A DNA stretch of 64,000 nt from assembly GCA_905478995.1 (NCBI GenBank), contig CAJQKT010000041.1, positions 1-64,000 of the forward strand. The letters are read 5' to 3'. The DNA is from an uncultured Pseudomonadales bacterium (GTDB lineage: Bacteria > Pseudomonadota > Gammaproteobacteria > Pseudomonadales > UBA7434). The notes under the pieces are model-generated. The model was not told where the DNA came from, ran no database searches, and worked only from the letters and a program-made list of their open reading frames with translations. Positions 10,101 to 24,601 of this stretch are shown piece by piece. The position numbers were made by a program, and so were the translations under genes. The stretch's first letter is position 1, and the number at the start of each line of letters is the position of its first letter.

Positions 10101-11022
10101 TAACCCTACTAATAAAATGTTGACGGCATCAAGCGAGTTAGACAACGATAATTCGAGTATTTATGCTCAGCTAAAACGTTTTAATAAGGATACGCTTGCG
10201 CTTTTACAGGTTGCCCAAAAAGGTTCGGGTTTAGAGGCTCAGCTACCTTTTGTTGGAGAGCGGTCGTTAGTAGGCGATGATGTCGGTGATGGTTGCACCG
10301 ACGGAAGTTTGGTTGATGCCATAGATGATGTGCACAGCGCTGATAGTGCAGCGGGTACTTGTGTTCACGAAATTTTGCATCTTATCGGCGTGCAGGGTCT
10401 AGAAGAATGGCGGTTACGAGATTTGACGGCACTGCATCCACACTGGTCGTTAAGGCTTCAGCAGTTAGGAGTTACACCTGACAAGCGTGCGTTAATGTTA
10501 GACAAAGTTCACCGTGCAATTAACAACGTGTTGCAGGGCGATACAGGGAGCTGGCTATTTTCCAGTAATCATACACAGCGAGCCTGCGAGTTTTCTCTGG
10601 TCTATGGCGCATTTGAAGAACTAGATGTGAGCTCGACCGAGTCTAGCTCCAGTGAAAACACGAGGGTGCGTCGTTGGAAACGCTCTACCGTTGACACATC
10701 GTTTATTGATGCCAATAACTGCCGTTGGATTATTGACTATAAAACCTCTGAGCCTGGTTCGGGAGCCGATATTGATGCTTTTTTGCAGCGTGAAGAGAAC
10801 AAGTATCGAGATCAAATCGGCTATTATCATGGTATCGTCGAGGCTCTGCTTTGCCCCGGTCAGTTGGGCAGCGATAGTGATTTTCAACGACGCGGTGAGA
10901 GCGGCGGTTGTGTTGGTGGCGGTGAGCCAGTCGGTGATGCAGCGGTTGATATCCGATGTGCTTTGTACTTCCCGTTACTCGATAGGCTGGTAGAGATTGA
11001 TACGAACAAAGTTGTTAGATGA
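7114..11022 (+). CDS. UvrD/AddA-like helicase-nuclease (RecB/AddA family)
   Basis: Walker A APAGSGKTELLTQRLL, VTFTRKAAAEMRQRV, LVDEFQDTS, IMTIHKAKGLEFDTVILPGL, LLYVAATRARSRL; C-terminal RWIIDYKT nuclease motif. GTG start; an alternative GTG lies at 7135. Confidence 0.88.
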   Translation: MIEMEAPVSLSPIDAGARAAALDTSQSFCVSAPAGSGKTELLTQRLLKLLAIVEQPEAILAVTFTRKAAAEMRQRVVEALHLGRLEEAPAEAYKQETWRLARAALAQDESQQWHLLENPARLKLQTIDSLCHSIAREQPLLSLLGGNLQPVDDARPLYERAVRNFFAEVETTSDVSDPLATLLSYYDNNIARLSQLFVDMLSVRDQWLGHIIGYSGGGSDDLQLDVTLRRWIEDALSDAAGRLSVHASELGGVADFAASNLCDDPSAAPASAIRSLLGLKGLPDPSMAEHKRWVGLVELLLTGKFTPRKALTKNQGFLPKSASDKALAERSAVEREKLLTICTAIGSEPATLLSLKTVASLPLGGYQAEQRNLLEPLAKCLINLCGHLHLVFGQSRQCDHSEVSSAALRTLGFGNAAGLAALTQSRLARSDEDITANAAAYNWNSRLQHILVDEFQDTSISQFYLLHALTADWPNYNAQQCEYPRSLFIVGDGMQSIYSFRQARVELFLRARREGLGELHLEPLELQQNFRSTAPIVNWINEQFTHAFPESEDLSRGAVRYSPSQAFAPGAHAEVSKTSAVSVLACTDDLEGLQEADAVVATIVQALQVDPAQSIAILVRARSHLRQIIPALEAAKIAWQGTDIDSLARREVVIDCMTLANALLNPCDDLAWFSLLRAPWCGIELRDLQALHDYRHQRNRSMRLSELIVSLGGRNVVGDGQKNSSAPAKSEAAALSDIVGLSKEAALRLQFLANQVVVAWSQRGRLGTRQWLEKCWRSIGGPLASAYSADGEDGRSALVFFDTLELFEQQCSEGQATFSLQELARRVERLYAEPMVGVHKEGATPVQIMTIHKAKGLEFDTVILPGLARAARGNDKPLLMTSERVFSDGTSGLLLYPQLPAKPLRRDNKDNETSIYEFLRSEDKLVKEFELTRLLYVAATRARSRLILLARLDSLDASNPVVTPTDAFDKDLFKPPVRGSMLSTLWPAVVEQITLANPTNKMLTASSELDNDNSSIYAQLKRFNKDTLALLQVAQKGSGLEAQLPFVGERSLVGDDVGDGCTDGSLVDAIDDVHSADSAAGTCVHEILHLIGVQGLEEWRLRDLTALHPHWSLRLQQLGVTPDKRALMLDKVHRAINNVLQGDTGSWLFSSNHTQRACEFSLVYGAFEELDVSSTESSSSENTRVRRWKRSTVDTSFIDANNCRWIIDYKTSEPGSGADIDAFLQREENKYRDQIGYYHGIVEALLCPGQLGSDSDFQRRGESGGCVGGGEPVGDAAVDIRCALYFPLLDRLVEIDTNKVVR

Positions 11023-11178
11023 TTCAATTCAGCGACTGTGGCACTCTTTGATTCGCTTGGGGTTAGGTTAGCGCACTTGTGTAATCGTTTTGTAATGCCA
11101 ACCAGTCAGGCTCTGATCTCCTGCAAATATTGATGGTACGCTCGTTAATTTAGCATTGTCTTTTTAGGAAAAATTCTT

Positions 11179-11721
11179 TTGTCCCAGGTACTCGCGACAC
11201 TCATAGGTGATAACGTTGACATACTGCAGCAGCTCGATAGGCTGTTAGCGAATATCTCGTTGGATCATTACTGCCAAACAGAGCCGCAGTTAAAGGCGTC
11301 ATCCATTGGGGTACATCTGCGGCATGTGCTCGACCATTACACCTGTTTGTTAGAGGGCCTAGATGATGGGGTTGTTGATTATGATCAGCGTGCGAGAGAT
11401 GTTCGCATTGAAGAGTCAACTCATCAGGCGCAGCTTTGTTTGAAAGGCGTCGTGAGTGGTTTGCAAGGGCTATTGTCAAAGCCATTCGAGGGTGAGCTTC
11501 AGGTGTATATGGCAACGTCGAGTGGCTGTGTTAAAAATGGTGATCGTCTGAGCGTAGCGCAAGTCTCTTCACTCGAGCGTGAATTAGGCTTCCTGCATAG
11601 TCATACGGTGCATCACAATGCGAGCATCGCGCTGTTATTGAAGTTAAATGATGTTGAAGTCTTGATTGAGAAGGATTTCGGGTTGGCGCCCGCGACTGCA
11701 CATTTTCAGGAGCAAGTTTAA
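11179..11721 (+). CDS. DinB-like four-helix-bundle protein
   Basis: 180 aa, TTG start with upstream AGGA; conserved HLRHVLDHY and HSHTVHHNASIALLLK histidine motifs; stop overlaps the next start (TAATG). Confidence 0.6.
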   Translation: MSQVLATLIGDNVDILQQLDRLLANISLDHYCQTEPQLKASSIGVHLRHVLDHYTCLLEGLDDGVVDYDQRARDVRIEESTHQAQLCLKGVVSGLQGLLSKPFEGELQVYMATSSGCVKNGDRLSVAQVSSLERELGFLHSHTVHHNASIALLLKLNDVEVLIEKDFGLAPATAHFQEQV

Positions 11722-12464
11722 TGTGTACGCTGACCTGGAAGTTCAATGCGCTGGAGCAAGGTTACGCGCTTTTTTTTAACCGAGACGAATTGAAAACGCG
11801 GCAACGGGCATTACCCCCGGCTCTTCATCAAACGCTTGAGGGTGTTAAATACCTTGCGCCTACTGATGCTGACGCAGGTGGTACATGGTTAGCGGTTAAT
11901 CAGTATGGTTTAACCGTTTGTTTGTTAAATAACTATACGGCGCCGGAACCCACTAACAAGAACATTGTGAGTCGTGGCGAGGTCGTTGTTGCACTGGCTG
12001 GCTGCGCTAATCTCAATGAATTAGAAGTAGCGCTGAGCGAGCTTGAATTACAAAAATATCGCGGTTTCGAGCTGGTTGTTTTTGCTGTTGGTGTCCACCA
12101 TTGGAGCTGGGATACTTTGACACTGGTCAGATTGCCGGCTGAAATGCCCATAACCTCATCGTCCTTCGATACCGACACGGTTCAGGCAGTGCGTAGAGAG
12201 TTTTTTGATATCGTGGGGGCTGATGGTGATCTTGAATCACTAAAGCATTTTCATTCTTGTCACCTCGACCACGAATTACATGAAATGGATGGGCAGCCGT
12301 TAGCTGTGACCTCTGTGTGTATGCATCGAGAGTTGGCGCAAACCGTGAGTCAGTGCTTTGTCCAAGTCCGCAACGATATTGTTTCCATAAGTTATACGGA
12401 TGGATCGCCTTGTGTCTCTATTGCTAGTGAGGCATTGAGTCTGCCGCGTAGAGCCATAGCCTAG
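11721..12464 (+). CDS. NRDE (TANGO2-type) family protein
   Basis: MCTLTWKFNALEQGYALFFNRDELKTR with conserved NRDE, and DAGGTWLAVNQYGLTVCLLNNY. Confidence 0.85.
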   Translation: MCTLTWKFNALEQGYALFFNRDELKTRQRALPPALHQTLEGVKYLAPTDADAGGTWLAVNQYGLTVCLLNNYTAPEPTNKNIVSRGEVVVALAGCANLNELEVALSELELQKYRGFELVVFAVGVHHWSWDTLTLVRLPAEMPITSSSFDTDTVQAVRREFFDIVGADGDLESLKHFHSCHLDHELHEMDGQPLAVTSVCMHRELAQTVSQCFVQVRNDIVSISYTDGSPCVSIASEALSLPRRAIA

Positions 12465-12505
12465 TGGGCTTTCGTCAGTTTTTTAGGTTAGTTTGTAATT
12501 AATTT

Positions 12506-15393
<2,888 letters not shown>

Positions 15394-15807
15394 CTAATGT
15401 ATGGCTGGGCCTGCCAATATTTTTGCAGCCTCTGCTAGGGTCATAAGCTTACCAACTTTACGGCACTATGTATGCGGCCTATTGTGGCCCTGTAGTAAGC
15501 TGCTGAGGCTTTCTTATAAAAGCATAGCACTACCATGGATGGCAACCTTTTGAAATACGAAGGTCTAGATCCAATTCTATGGAGGCGTTTTGATTATTTT
15601 ATTGGATTAATCTTTTATGGTGGTGGAACAAAACAGGCGGCGGCAGGTCTTTAGTGGGGTAAGTTAGTGTGCTTATATTGAGGATGATTGGATAGATTAA
15701 TCGTTAGTCCCTAAAATAAAAGTAGCGTTTAAAGTTGTATTTCGATCACATGAGCTTTGAATCCAGCCAATGATCAGACCATTTTGTACTTAATGAGGAA
15801 AGTAAAC

Positions 15808-17172
15808 ATGTTCCAGCATTTTCGATTGAGCTTGCTCACAATTGTTGCGATGGCCAGTCTTTTAGCGCTTCCATGCCAGGCGGCATTACCGTCTTTTGGG
15901 CTTGACGGTGAGCCGATGCCGAGCCTTGCCCCGTTATTAAAAAAGGTCAATCCGGCCGTTGTTAACATTTCAACACATAGTATTAAAACAGTGCGCAACC
16001 CGTTGTTAGAAGATCCGTTTTTTCGCCGTTTTTTTCAAACGCCTGATGGGCAGGTTCCAGCTCAGCAGCGACGTACTCAAAGTGCAGGCTCGGGAGTAAT
16101 TGTTGACGCGTTGGCTGGCACAGTAGTCACTAATTTTCACGTTGTAGATGGCGCTGATGAAATTATTGTTACTCTCTCTGACAATCGAAGCTTCACAGCT
16201 TCGCTGGTCGGCGGAGACCCCGAAGTCGATATTGCCGTATTGCAAATTGAAGCGAGCGATTTAGTGGCCATTGATATGGCTGATTCGGATCATCTTCTGC
16301 AAGGTGATTTTGTCATAGCCATAGGCAATCCGTTTGGACTGCAAAATACGGTCACCAGCGGTGTGGTTAGTGCGCTGGGGCGATCGGGCTTAGGCATTGA
16401 AGGCTATGAAAACTTTATTCAAACCGATGCCTCAATTAATCCAGGTAACTCGGGTGGCGCATTGGTGAATTTGCGCGGCGAGCTAGTGGGTATTAACACC
16501 GCAATTATTGCACCTGGTGGCGGCAATGTGGGGATTGGTCTAGCCATTCCGATGAATATGGCTCGCCACAGTATGGAACAAATTGTTGAGCATGGTGAGG
16601 TTCGCCGTGGGCAGTTAGGCGTGATCATTCAAGATCTAACCTCTGAAATGGCCGAGGCGTTTAAACTTGATCGCCAGCAAAAGGGTGTAGTCATTGCTCA
16701 AGTGCGCGAGGGATCAGCAGCTGATCAAGGTGGGGTTAAGGCAGACGATATTGTTACTGGAGTCGATGGTAAATTGATAGAGTCTTCGGCGCAGTTACGG
16801 AACGCGATAGGATCCAAGCGCATTGAAGAGAAGGTTGAACTTACGCTATTGCGTGACGGCCAAAAATTAAAATTAACGATGCGTATAGGTGAGCGTGAAA
16901 ACGTCGCTCGCAATGCTCGCGATATACATCCAGCACTAGAGGGAGTGAAACTGCGTGATGACGAAGCGCGCGAAGGGGTTTTAATCGAGGCGATTGCCAA
17001 TGGTTCTGCAGCAGCGGGGTCAGGCCTGCGAAAAGGAGACCTACTGGTTGCGGCTAACCGTGTGCGAATAGCGAATATGGATGAGTTAATTGATGTGGCA
17101 AGCCGTAGTGACGGTAACATGCTGCTGCGGATTATCCGTGGAAACACAGCGCTTTATTTAATACTTCGTTAG
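15808..17172 (+). CDS. DegQ/DegP-family periplasmic serine endoprotease
   Basis: Signal peptide, catalytic NFHVVDG / VDIAVLQI / INPGNSGGALVN and two PDZ regions. Start chosen at MFQHFRLSLL with GAGGAA upstream; the track start is 15757. Confidence 0.92.
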   Translation: MFQHFRLSLLTIVAMASLLALPCQAALPSFGLDGEPMPSLAPLLKKVNPAVVNISTHSIKTVRNPLLEDPFFRRFFQTPDGQVPAQQRRTQSAGSGVIVDALAGTVVTNFHVVDGADEIIVTLSDNRSFTASLVGGDPEVDIAVLQIEASDLVAIDMADSDHLLQGDFVIAIGNPFGLQNTVTSGVVSALGRSGLGIEGYENFIQTDASINPGNSGGALVNLRGELVGINTAIIAPGGGNVGIGLAIPMNMARHSMEQIVEHGEVRRGQLGVIIQDLTSEMAEAFKLDRQQKGVVIAQVREGSAADQGGVKADDIVTGVDGKLIESSAQLRNAIGSKRIEEKVELTLLRDGQKLKLTMRIGERENVARNARDIHPALEGVKLRDDEAREGVLIEAIANGSAAAGSGLRKGDLLVAANRVRIANMDELIDVASRSDGNMLLRIIRGNTALYLILR

Positions 17173-17372
17173 TGTTGTCATCATATTAGTTGAAGTTTTT
17201 AACGCTTATAAACTGGGGCTTGTTTTGGCGGTGGTTATCTACATTTTTGTCGGCATTGTCATCGATATTGTTGTTACTAAGCGGTGTGTACTATGATGCT
17301 TATCGATTTTTTCTTTTAACGATGGCGCAAATACAATTGCGCAAGTAGATAGGGTGTAGGCGCAGTGGTTGT

Positions 17373-18140
17373 TTGGCAAAAAAAATTGACGGCAGTCACT
17401 ATGAAGTGCGCACAGCGGGTCACTCGATTCGACTGTACCGCAATAGCGTATTTCACTCTCAATATAATAGTCAGCGAATGCTCAACGGCGGTGTATGGGA
17501 TATGCTCTGGATCCCATTATGTTTCTTGCCTCCTCAGCGAATTCGCCGAGTATTAATGCTGGGCGTTGGGGCAGGGGCGGCGCTAAAGAAGATCAGCGAC
17601 TTCTTCCCCGATGCTGAGATTACCGGGGTTGAGCTTGACCGTAACCATCTGCGTATTGCTAGGCGCTTTGTTGGCTTACGCGGGCCCTCTATTGAGCTAG
17701 TTGAGGCCGACGCGCTCGCCTGGGTGCAAGCGAGTGAAGCGCCGCGCTACGACGTGATTATTGATGACCTATTTAACGAGGTCGATGGCGAGCCCTATCG
17801 CGTTATAAACTTTTCCAATCGCTGGCTGCGCCTGCTGCGCCAGCGTTTGTCAGCCAACGGCTTATTGATAGCCAACTGCGTAAAGATGGTTGAAGCCAAG
17901 TGTTTGACCCAGCGCTACCGTAGTGACCCCAGCCTAGCTGTCAGTGGTAGCGGTAAACACGGCTTTAATCATGGCTATGTGTTACAGCAGCAAGGCTTCG
18001 ACAATGTTGTAGTTGCGGCCTGTCAGCAGCCCCTGTCGACTCGTGAGCTAAAAAAGCGATTCGGTTTGCTACAGCTATCGCCAACGGTTAAGTCGCCGGT
18101 TAAGTTTCCCGCGTTGCTAAAATTACGAAAGATCGCATGA
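17373..18140 (+). CDS. Spermidine synthase-like SAM-dependent methyltransferase
   Basis: TTG start; VLMLGVGAGAALKKISDFFPDAEITGVELDRNHLRIARRF and DALAWVQASEAPRYDVIIDDLFNE. Confidence 0.75.
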   Translation: MAKKIDGSHYEVRTAGHSIRLYRNSVFHSQYNSQRMLNGGVWDMLWIPLCFLPPQRIRRVLMLGVGAGAALKKISDFFPDAEITGVELDRNHLRIARRFVGLRGPSIELVEADALAWVQASEAPRYDVIIDDLFNEVDGEPYRVINFSNRWLRLLRQRLSANGLLIANCVKMVEAKCLTQRYRSDPSLAVSGSGKHGFNHGYVLQQQGFDNVVVAACQQPLSTRELKKRFGLLQLSPTVKSPVKFPALLKLRKIA

Positions 18141-18456
18141 TTCGAGCGAGGCCCATTAGTTTTACCTTGCGTCTATTTTTAACATATCCCGCCAGTATGG
18201 CAGACTTGAATTGGCGAATTTTAAGTATAAGGTTCTGGCGTGCGATTCGATAAAGGGGCTCTTTGAGTACCACAAGGCTCAGAAAATAAAAATTTGTTAT
18301 AACGATATAGAGTATTGTTATTTGCCTTGAGGCTAGCTTTAGATTAGTTTGCACGGCCGTGTTTGCTTATGCCCCAGTGATTACCGAGTAATCCATTAAG
18401 CTGCGGACGCAGGTTACGTACAGTCATGCTCATTTAACGAAAAGTTTTGTATATTC

Positions 18457-19077
18457 ATGGATCTCAACGCAGTTAATCAGTCGTTACGCAACGCCAGTCC
18501 GAGCGAAATTATCCGTTGGGCTGTGGCGCAAAATAAGAAGATTATTTCTACGACAAGCTTTGGAAAAAATGCTGCGGTCATGTTGCATATGGCTCAGGCT
18601 GAGGCGCCCGGTTTGCCGGTCATTTGGGTGGACACTGGCTACAATCTCCGCGACACCTACGTTGTGGCCGAGAGATTGATTAAATCGCTCGACTTAAATA
18701 TGCAAATTTTCTCTCCGCAGGTGACTTCGGAAAGGCGTAATTCGATAATGGGCGGCATTCCTACTATTGAAGATATTGAGCAGCATGAAGAGTTTACCCG
18801 CCAAGTGAAGCTTGAACCCTTTAATCGAGCTATTGAGGCGTTACAGCCGGAGATCTGGTTAACGGGGATACGCCAGCAAGAGACGGATCACCGCAAGACG
18901 CTCGATATTGTGAGTATTGATGGACGTGGGATTGTTAAAGTAGCGCCCATTTTCTATTGGGATGATGACCAGGTCGAGAGCTATATGAACGAACATTCGC
19001 TAATTAGCTGTAGGCACTATTTCGATCCGACCAAGGTCCATGACGGGCGAGAGTGCGGCTTGCATACGTCAGCCTGA
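18457..19077 (+). CDS. cysH: Phosphoadenosine phosphosulfate reductase family protein
   Basis: TTSFGKNAAVMLHMA, PVIWVDTGYNLRDTYVVAERL, WLTGIRQQETDHRKTLDIV; C-terminal REC GLH. Confidence 0.85.
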   Translation: MDLNAVNQSLRNASPSEIIRWAVAQNKKIISTTSFGKNAAVMLHMAQAEAPGLPVIWVDTGYNLRDTYVVAERLIKSLDLNMQIFSPQVTSERRNSIMGGIPTIEDIEQHEEFTRQVKLEPFNRAIEALQPEIWLTGIRQQETDHRKTLDIVSIDGRGIVKVAPIFYWDDDQVESYMNEHSLISCRHYFDPTKVHDGRECGLHTSA

Positions 19078-19150
19078 TCTCGAGTTGATATACATTGCGA
19101 TCAGGTTACAGCATCGGTTGCATCGAGCGACTTAAAAACGTTGAAAAGGG

Positions 19151-20747
<1,597 letters not shown>

Positions 20748-20767
20748 GCCTCAATAAAGGCGAGTAT

Positions 20768-21850
20768 TTATTGAATGACCGCGCCACCTAGGCAGTGTTG
20801 CCCATCGTAAAAGACGACATATTGGCCCGGCGTAATCGCTCTTTGTGGCGCGGCAAATTCAACAGTGAGGCCGCCGCTTGGGTTGGTTGCGACCGAGCAT
20901 GCTTGGTCAGGTTGGCGGTAGCGAGTTTTAGCTGAGCATGCTAGTGGCAGCGTTGGGGCTGAGTTGATCCAGTGAGGAGCTTCAGTTTGCAGCACTGATT
21001 TAAGAAGAGCGGGGTGCTGATTACCCTGCACAGCAATCAGCGTGTTGCTGTGCATTTTTTTCTCCGCGACGTACCACGGTGCATCGGCTGCGCCGTCGAG
21101 CCCGCCAATCCCCAGTCCTTGTCGCTGACCAATCGTGTGATACATCAGGCCTTGGTGCTGACCGATCGTTTTGCCATGCTCATCTAGAATAGGGCCCGGC
21201 TGTGCTGGGATGTAATTTTCAAGAAAGTCTTTAAAGCGGCGTTCTCCGATGAAGCAGATACCCGTGCTATCTTTCTTCTGATGATTGTGCAGCCCAGCTT
21301 TTTCGGCGAGGTGTCTGACTTGAGTTTTAGTGAGTTCGCCCAGAGGGAACAATGTTTTTACAAACTGTTGGCCACTGACCGCGTGAAGGAAATAACTTTG
21401 ATCTTTGTTGGCGTCATTGCCTTTGTAGAGCATGGCCTGGCCGCCACGCGTCACAACGCGCGCATAGTGGCCAGTAGCAATAAAATCAGCACCCAGCTCG
21501 TTCGCATAGTCACTAAACACTTTGAATTTAATTTCACGATTACACAAAACATCGGGGTTAGGTGTTCGGCCAGCGCGGTATTCAACGAGGAAATGATCAA
21601 AAACGTTGTCCCAATATTGGCTGGCAAAATTGACGGTATGCAGTTCTATATTGAGCCGGTCGCAAATCCGCAAAGCGTCTTCAAGATCGGTTCGAGCCGT
21701 ACAGTATTCACTGCCGTCATCTTCGTTCCAATTCTTCATGAACATGGCTTCTACCTGATAACCGTGTTCTATTAGCAACAAAGCGGTAACAGCAGAGTCC
21801 ACGCCGCCAGACAAACCGACAATGACTTTATCTTGTTGAGTGGTCGCCAT
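20768..21850 (-). CDS. mnmA: tRNA-specific 2-thiouridylase MnmA
   Basis: [64 protein letters not shown]. Confidence 0.97.
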   Translation of the reverse strand: MATTQQDKVIVGLSGGVDSAVTALLLIEHGYQVEAMFMKNWNEDDGSEYCTARTDLEDALRICDRLNIELHTVNFASQYWDNVFDHFLVEYRAGRTPNPDVLCNREIKFKVFSDYANELGADFIATGHYARVVTRGGQAMLYKGNDANKDQSYFLHAVSGQQFVKTLFPLGELTKTQVRHLAEKAGLHNHQKKDSTGICFIGERRFKDFLENYIPAQPGPILDEHGKTIGQHQGLMYHTIGQRQGLGIGGLDGAADAPWYVAEKKMHSNTLIAVQGNQHPALLKSVLQTEAPHWINSAPTLPLACSAKTRYRQPDQACSVATNPSGGLTVEFAAPQRAITPGQYVVFYDGQHCLGGAVIQ

Positions 21851-22153
21851 AATTTTTTGAGCTATGAAGTATGTTGACGGTCAATGTGGCGCTCAATATG
21901 CGCACGGATCACAAAGCGCGATTTCACTTGGCGCAATCTTCTAACGCTTTGGGATTCTATTTTACCAGCCACAGTTTTAGAAAGCGCGTGACTTTTCCCG
22001 CTGAGTGCGAAGATTTGTGTGACTTGAGAGGCTTTGCAGGGACAGGTAGCTGATTTTGAAGGGCGTGCTTGTGCAAATTTGCGGCTCAACTTGCGGCGCT
22101 GAGGCCTTTGGAAAGCTGGGGTGATCTTGGCGTCGGAACGGGTGTAGCGAAGT

Positions 22154-22606
22154 TCATTGACCCAATATTGAAAGCGGGTAAACAGTGCTACCTAAGTATT
22201 GGTCAATAGCAGAAAAGACCATTGGGCTGCGAGGCGCTGACGAATGTTCTCTCGCCTCCTCAGGCGTCAGCCAAATGGCCTGTACAATACCGCTATCGAG
22301 GGGCTGAGTGTTATCGAAATCGAGGGCTTGCCCCACAAAAGTTGTTCGGTGATAGGTCACGCCGTTGCGCGGGGCTCGGTAAAGATTGATGCCTAACACC
22401 CCAGTGATGCTTACCTGCCAACCAGTTTCTTCGTGGGTTTCCCGTATGGCGGCCTCTATTAAGGTTTCGTTTGCTTCAAGGTGTCCGGCGGGTTGGTTTA
22501 AAACCAGTTGCCCATTGCAATACTCCTCAACAAAAAGAAAGCGGCCATCACGGCAAACTACAGTAGCGACGGTGACATGGGGTAAAAAGGCTTCGTTTGA
22601 GCTCAT
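22154..22606 (-). CDS. nudJ: NUDIX hydrolase (NudJ-like)
   Basis: HVTVATVVCRDGRFLFVEEY; Nudix box GHLEANETLIEAAIRETHEETGW; located between rluE and mnmA. Confidence 0.85.
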   Translation of the reverse strand: MSSNEAFLPHVTVATVVCRDGRFLFVEEYCNGQLVLNQPAGHLEANETLIEAAIRETHEETGWQVSITGVLGINLYRAPRNGVTYHRTTFVGQALDFDNTQPLDSGIVQAIWLTPEEAREHSSAPRSPMVFSAIDQYLGSTVYPLSILGQ

Positions 22607-22800
22607 CTAGGCTTTACCAAAATTTATTCAGAACGACTTTTTGTGCGGCTACTTTGCCAATCAATTCAATCGCTGACTCTGTTTAACTGAAACTTCAACT
22701 GAGGTTGCTATTGCACTAAGTCTAGACCCTTGCTCAGTGTTCGAAGGCCAATGTGCTTGCCCGCGCTTGTGAAATGTCGAATCTCTAATTTTACCGTTGC

Positions 22801-23439
22801 TTATCTCTCTTTTGAGCGATTAGGTCTTGGGGTGCGTTTTTTTTGTGCAGGTGAGTCTTTCGATCGAGTAGGGAGATGAACATCACATGATGCGTGTTCG
22901 CCTGGCTGCATGTCTCCCAGTTGCCACGCCCCTATGCGATGGCGGACTAGTCTTAATACAGGGTGATTGATAGCGGCGCACATGCGGCGAACTTGCCGAT
23001 TACGGCCCTCGGTTAGCGTTATTTCAAGCCAGCTGCTGTTCAGCGCTCGATGCTCAGGCACGCATGGCTCTCGCCTCCACAATGTGGGCAGGGTGTTGAG
23101 CGCTCGTATCTGTGCGGGCAACGTCAAGCCGTCCTTAAGTTCAATGCCTGCGCTTAAGCCCTTAAGGGTGTGTTCACTCGGCCTTCCCTCGACCTGGACC
23201 CAGTAAGATTTTTGCAATTTATGCTTGGGGTCAGCTATGCGAGCTTGCAGGCTGCCATTGTCCGTTAACAGCATCAGTCCTTCAGAGTCATAATCAAGCC
23301 GCCCGGCTGGATAGAAATTCGGAAGATCAATGAAATTTGCCAGCGTCTGCCTTGCAGTCGCTTTAGCGTCATTGGTGGAGGTGTCGGTAAACTGGCTTAG
23401 CACACGATAAGGCTTGTTAAACAATAAAAGCTTGGCCAC
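22801..23439 (-). CDS. rluE: rRNA large subunit pseudouridine synthase E
   Basis: LLLFNKPYRVLSQFTD, FYPAGRLDYDSEGLMLLTDNG, LTEGRNRQVRRMCAAINHPVLRLVR. Confidence 0.9.
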   Translation of the reverse strand: MAKLLLFNKPYRVLSQFTDTSTNDAKATARQTLANFIDLPNFYPAGRLDYDSEGLMLLTDNGSLQARIADPKHKLQKSYWVQVEGRPSEHTLKGLSAGIELKDGLTLPAQIRALNTLPTLWRREPCVPEHRALNSSWLEITLTEGRNRQVRRMCAAINHPVLRLVRHRIGAWQLGDMQPGEHASCDVHLPTRSKDSPAQKKRTPRPNRSKER

Positions 23440-23644
23440 CGTTGGGGGTTTCCTGGGCGAGAGATGAAGGCGGTTAATGGTAATACGTACTGGCAGGGTT
23501 TAACGGTAGCGCAGTGAATGGCTTCTTGTCCGCTCTCTAAGTTTGCCAGAGGCCGTATCAAATTATGGAGAGATAAACTCTGGCGTTTAAATTGCTGCCT
23601 GCGAGGGGCCTCAAAGGCCCGCGAGGTGACCTTGTCTAGAGCTC

Positions 23645-23977
23645 CTATACCACTGGCGATTCTGTGTTTAAGGTCTCTGTAGTAATCGACTGGACACCGG
23701 CACCTTCACTTTCGGTGTGGTGTGGGCTGGATACCTGTTCGACTTCTTCCGTAACGCCTGTCAGCGTCACTTCTTCTAAGACCTGAATGCTCATTGCATG
23801 GAGCCCCTTAGGGCCATCAATCGCCTCAAATGCAACACATTGGCCCGCGCGGAGGGTCCGGTAACCCTCCATCTCAATTGAAGAGTAATGAGCAAAAACA
23901 TCTTGGTTTTCTTCATCGCTAAGGATGAAACCGTAGCCCTTTGCATTGTTAAACCACTTCACTACACCCGTTTTCAT
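23645..23977 (-). CDS. cspD: Cold-shock domain protein CspD-like
   Basis: MKTGVVKWFNNAKGYGFILSDEENQDVFAHYSSIEMEGYRTLRAGQ; divergent from clpS; start at the internal Met (23977). Confidence 0.85.
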   Translation of the reverse strand: MKTGVVKWFNNAKGYGFILSDEENQDVFAHYSSIEMEGYRTLRAGQCVAFEAIDGPKGLHAMSIQVLEEVTLTGVTEEVEQVSSPHHTESEGAGVQSITTETLNTESPVV

Positions 23978-24191
23978 TTTTATAATCCTGTCTTGGGAGG
24001 CGCTAGACTGCTGAATTTGACTATTTCGGTATTTTAATTGTTTAATAATCAACCAGTCGAACCTTTTCAGTCCGGTTATCGTATATTGTTGACTAGATGA
24101 GCCTTAACAGTCAAGTAGCACACGATTATGAAACTGTATAGTGAGCCTGTACAATAACTTATAAACTTTGAATTAAACGGCAAAAAAGCGA

Positions 24192-24563
24192 ATGAAATAT
24201 CCTCTAGATAAAGATCTTCTACTACCATTATTTATGAGTGGTAACACAACAGACATAGACCATGAAGATCAGGTGGTGGTTGAGCCTGCTGAACCCATGT
24301 TAAAAACGCCCTCGATGTACCAAGTCGTTATGCTAAACGACGACTACTCACCGATGGAATTTGTTGTGGAAGTGCTTGAAACTTTTTTTAATCTGGACCG
24401 TGAAGGCGCCACCCGAGTGATGTTGACGGTACACACCGCAGGACGAGCTGTATGCGGAACGTACACCCGAGATATTGCAGAAACGAAAGCCATGCAGGCA
24501 AACCAATATGCCCGCGAAAATCAACATCCATTACTTTGTGAAGTTGAATCGTTGCCAGATTAG
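24192..24563 (+). CDS. clpS: ATP-dependent Clp protease adaptor ClpS
   Basis: [58 protein letters not shown]. Confidence 0.96.
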   Translation: MKYPLDKDLLLPLFMSGNTTDIDHEDQVVVEPAEPMLKTPSMYQVVMLNDDYSPMEFVVEVLETFFNLDREGATRVMLTVHTAGRAVCGTYTRDIAETKAMQANQYARENQHPLLCEVESLPD

Positions 24564-24601
24564 AACTGATTTAGATTTATTTAGAGTGAGGCCGGAAGAA
24601 T

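Noticed and set aside
16725-17147. 140-aa minus-strand ORF
   Set aside because: Antisense inside the DegQ/DegP gene; Ser/Arg-rich shadow ORF.
17365-17556. 63-aa + strand ORF and A-run suggesting a frameshift at the start of the methyltransferase gene
   Set aside because: The TTG-initiated frame at 17373 gives a complete, coherent methyltransferase; no frameshift needed.
21281-21775. 164-aa + strand ORF
   Set aside because: Lies entirely antisense within mnmA, with no recognisable domain; explained by codon bias of the real gene.
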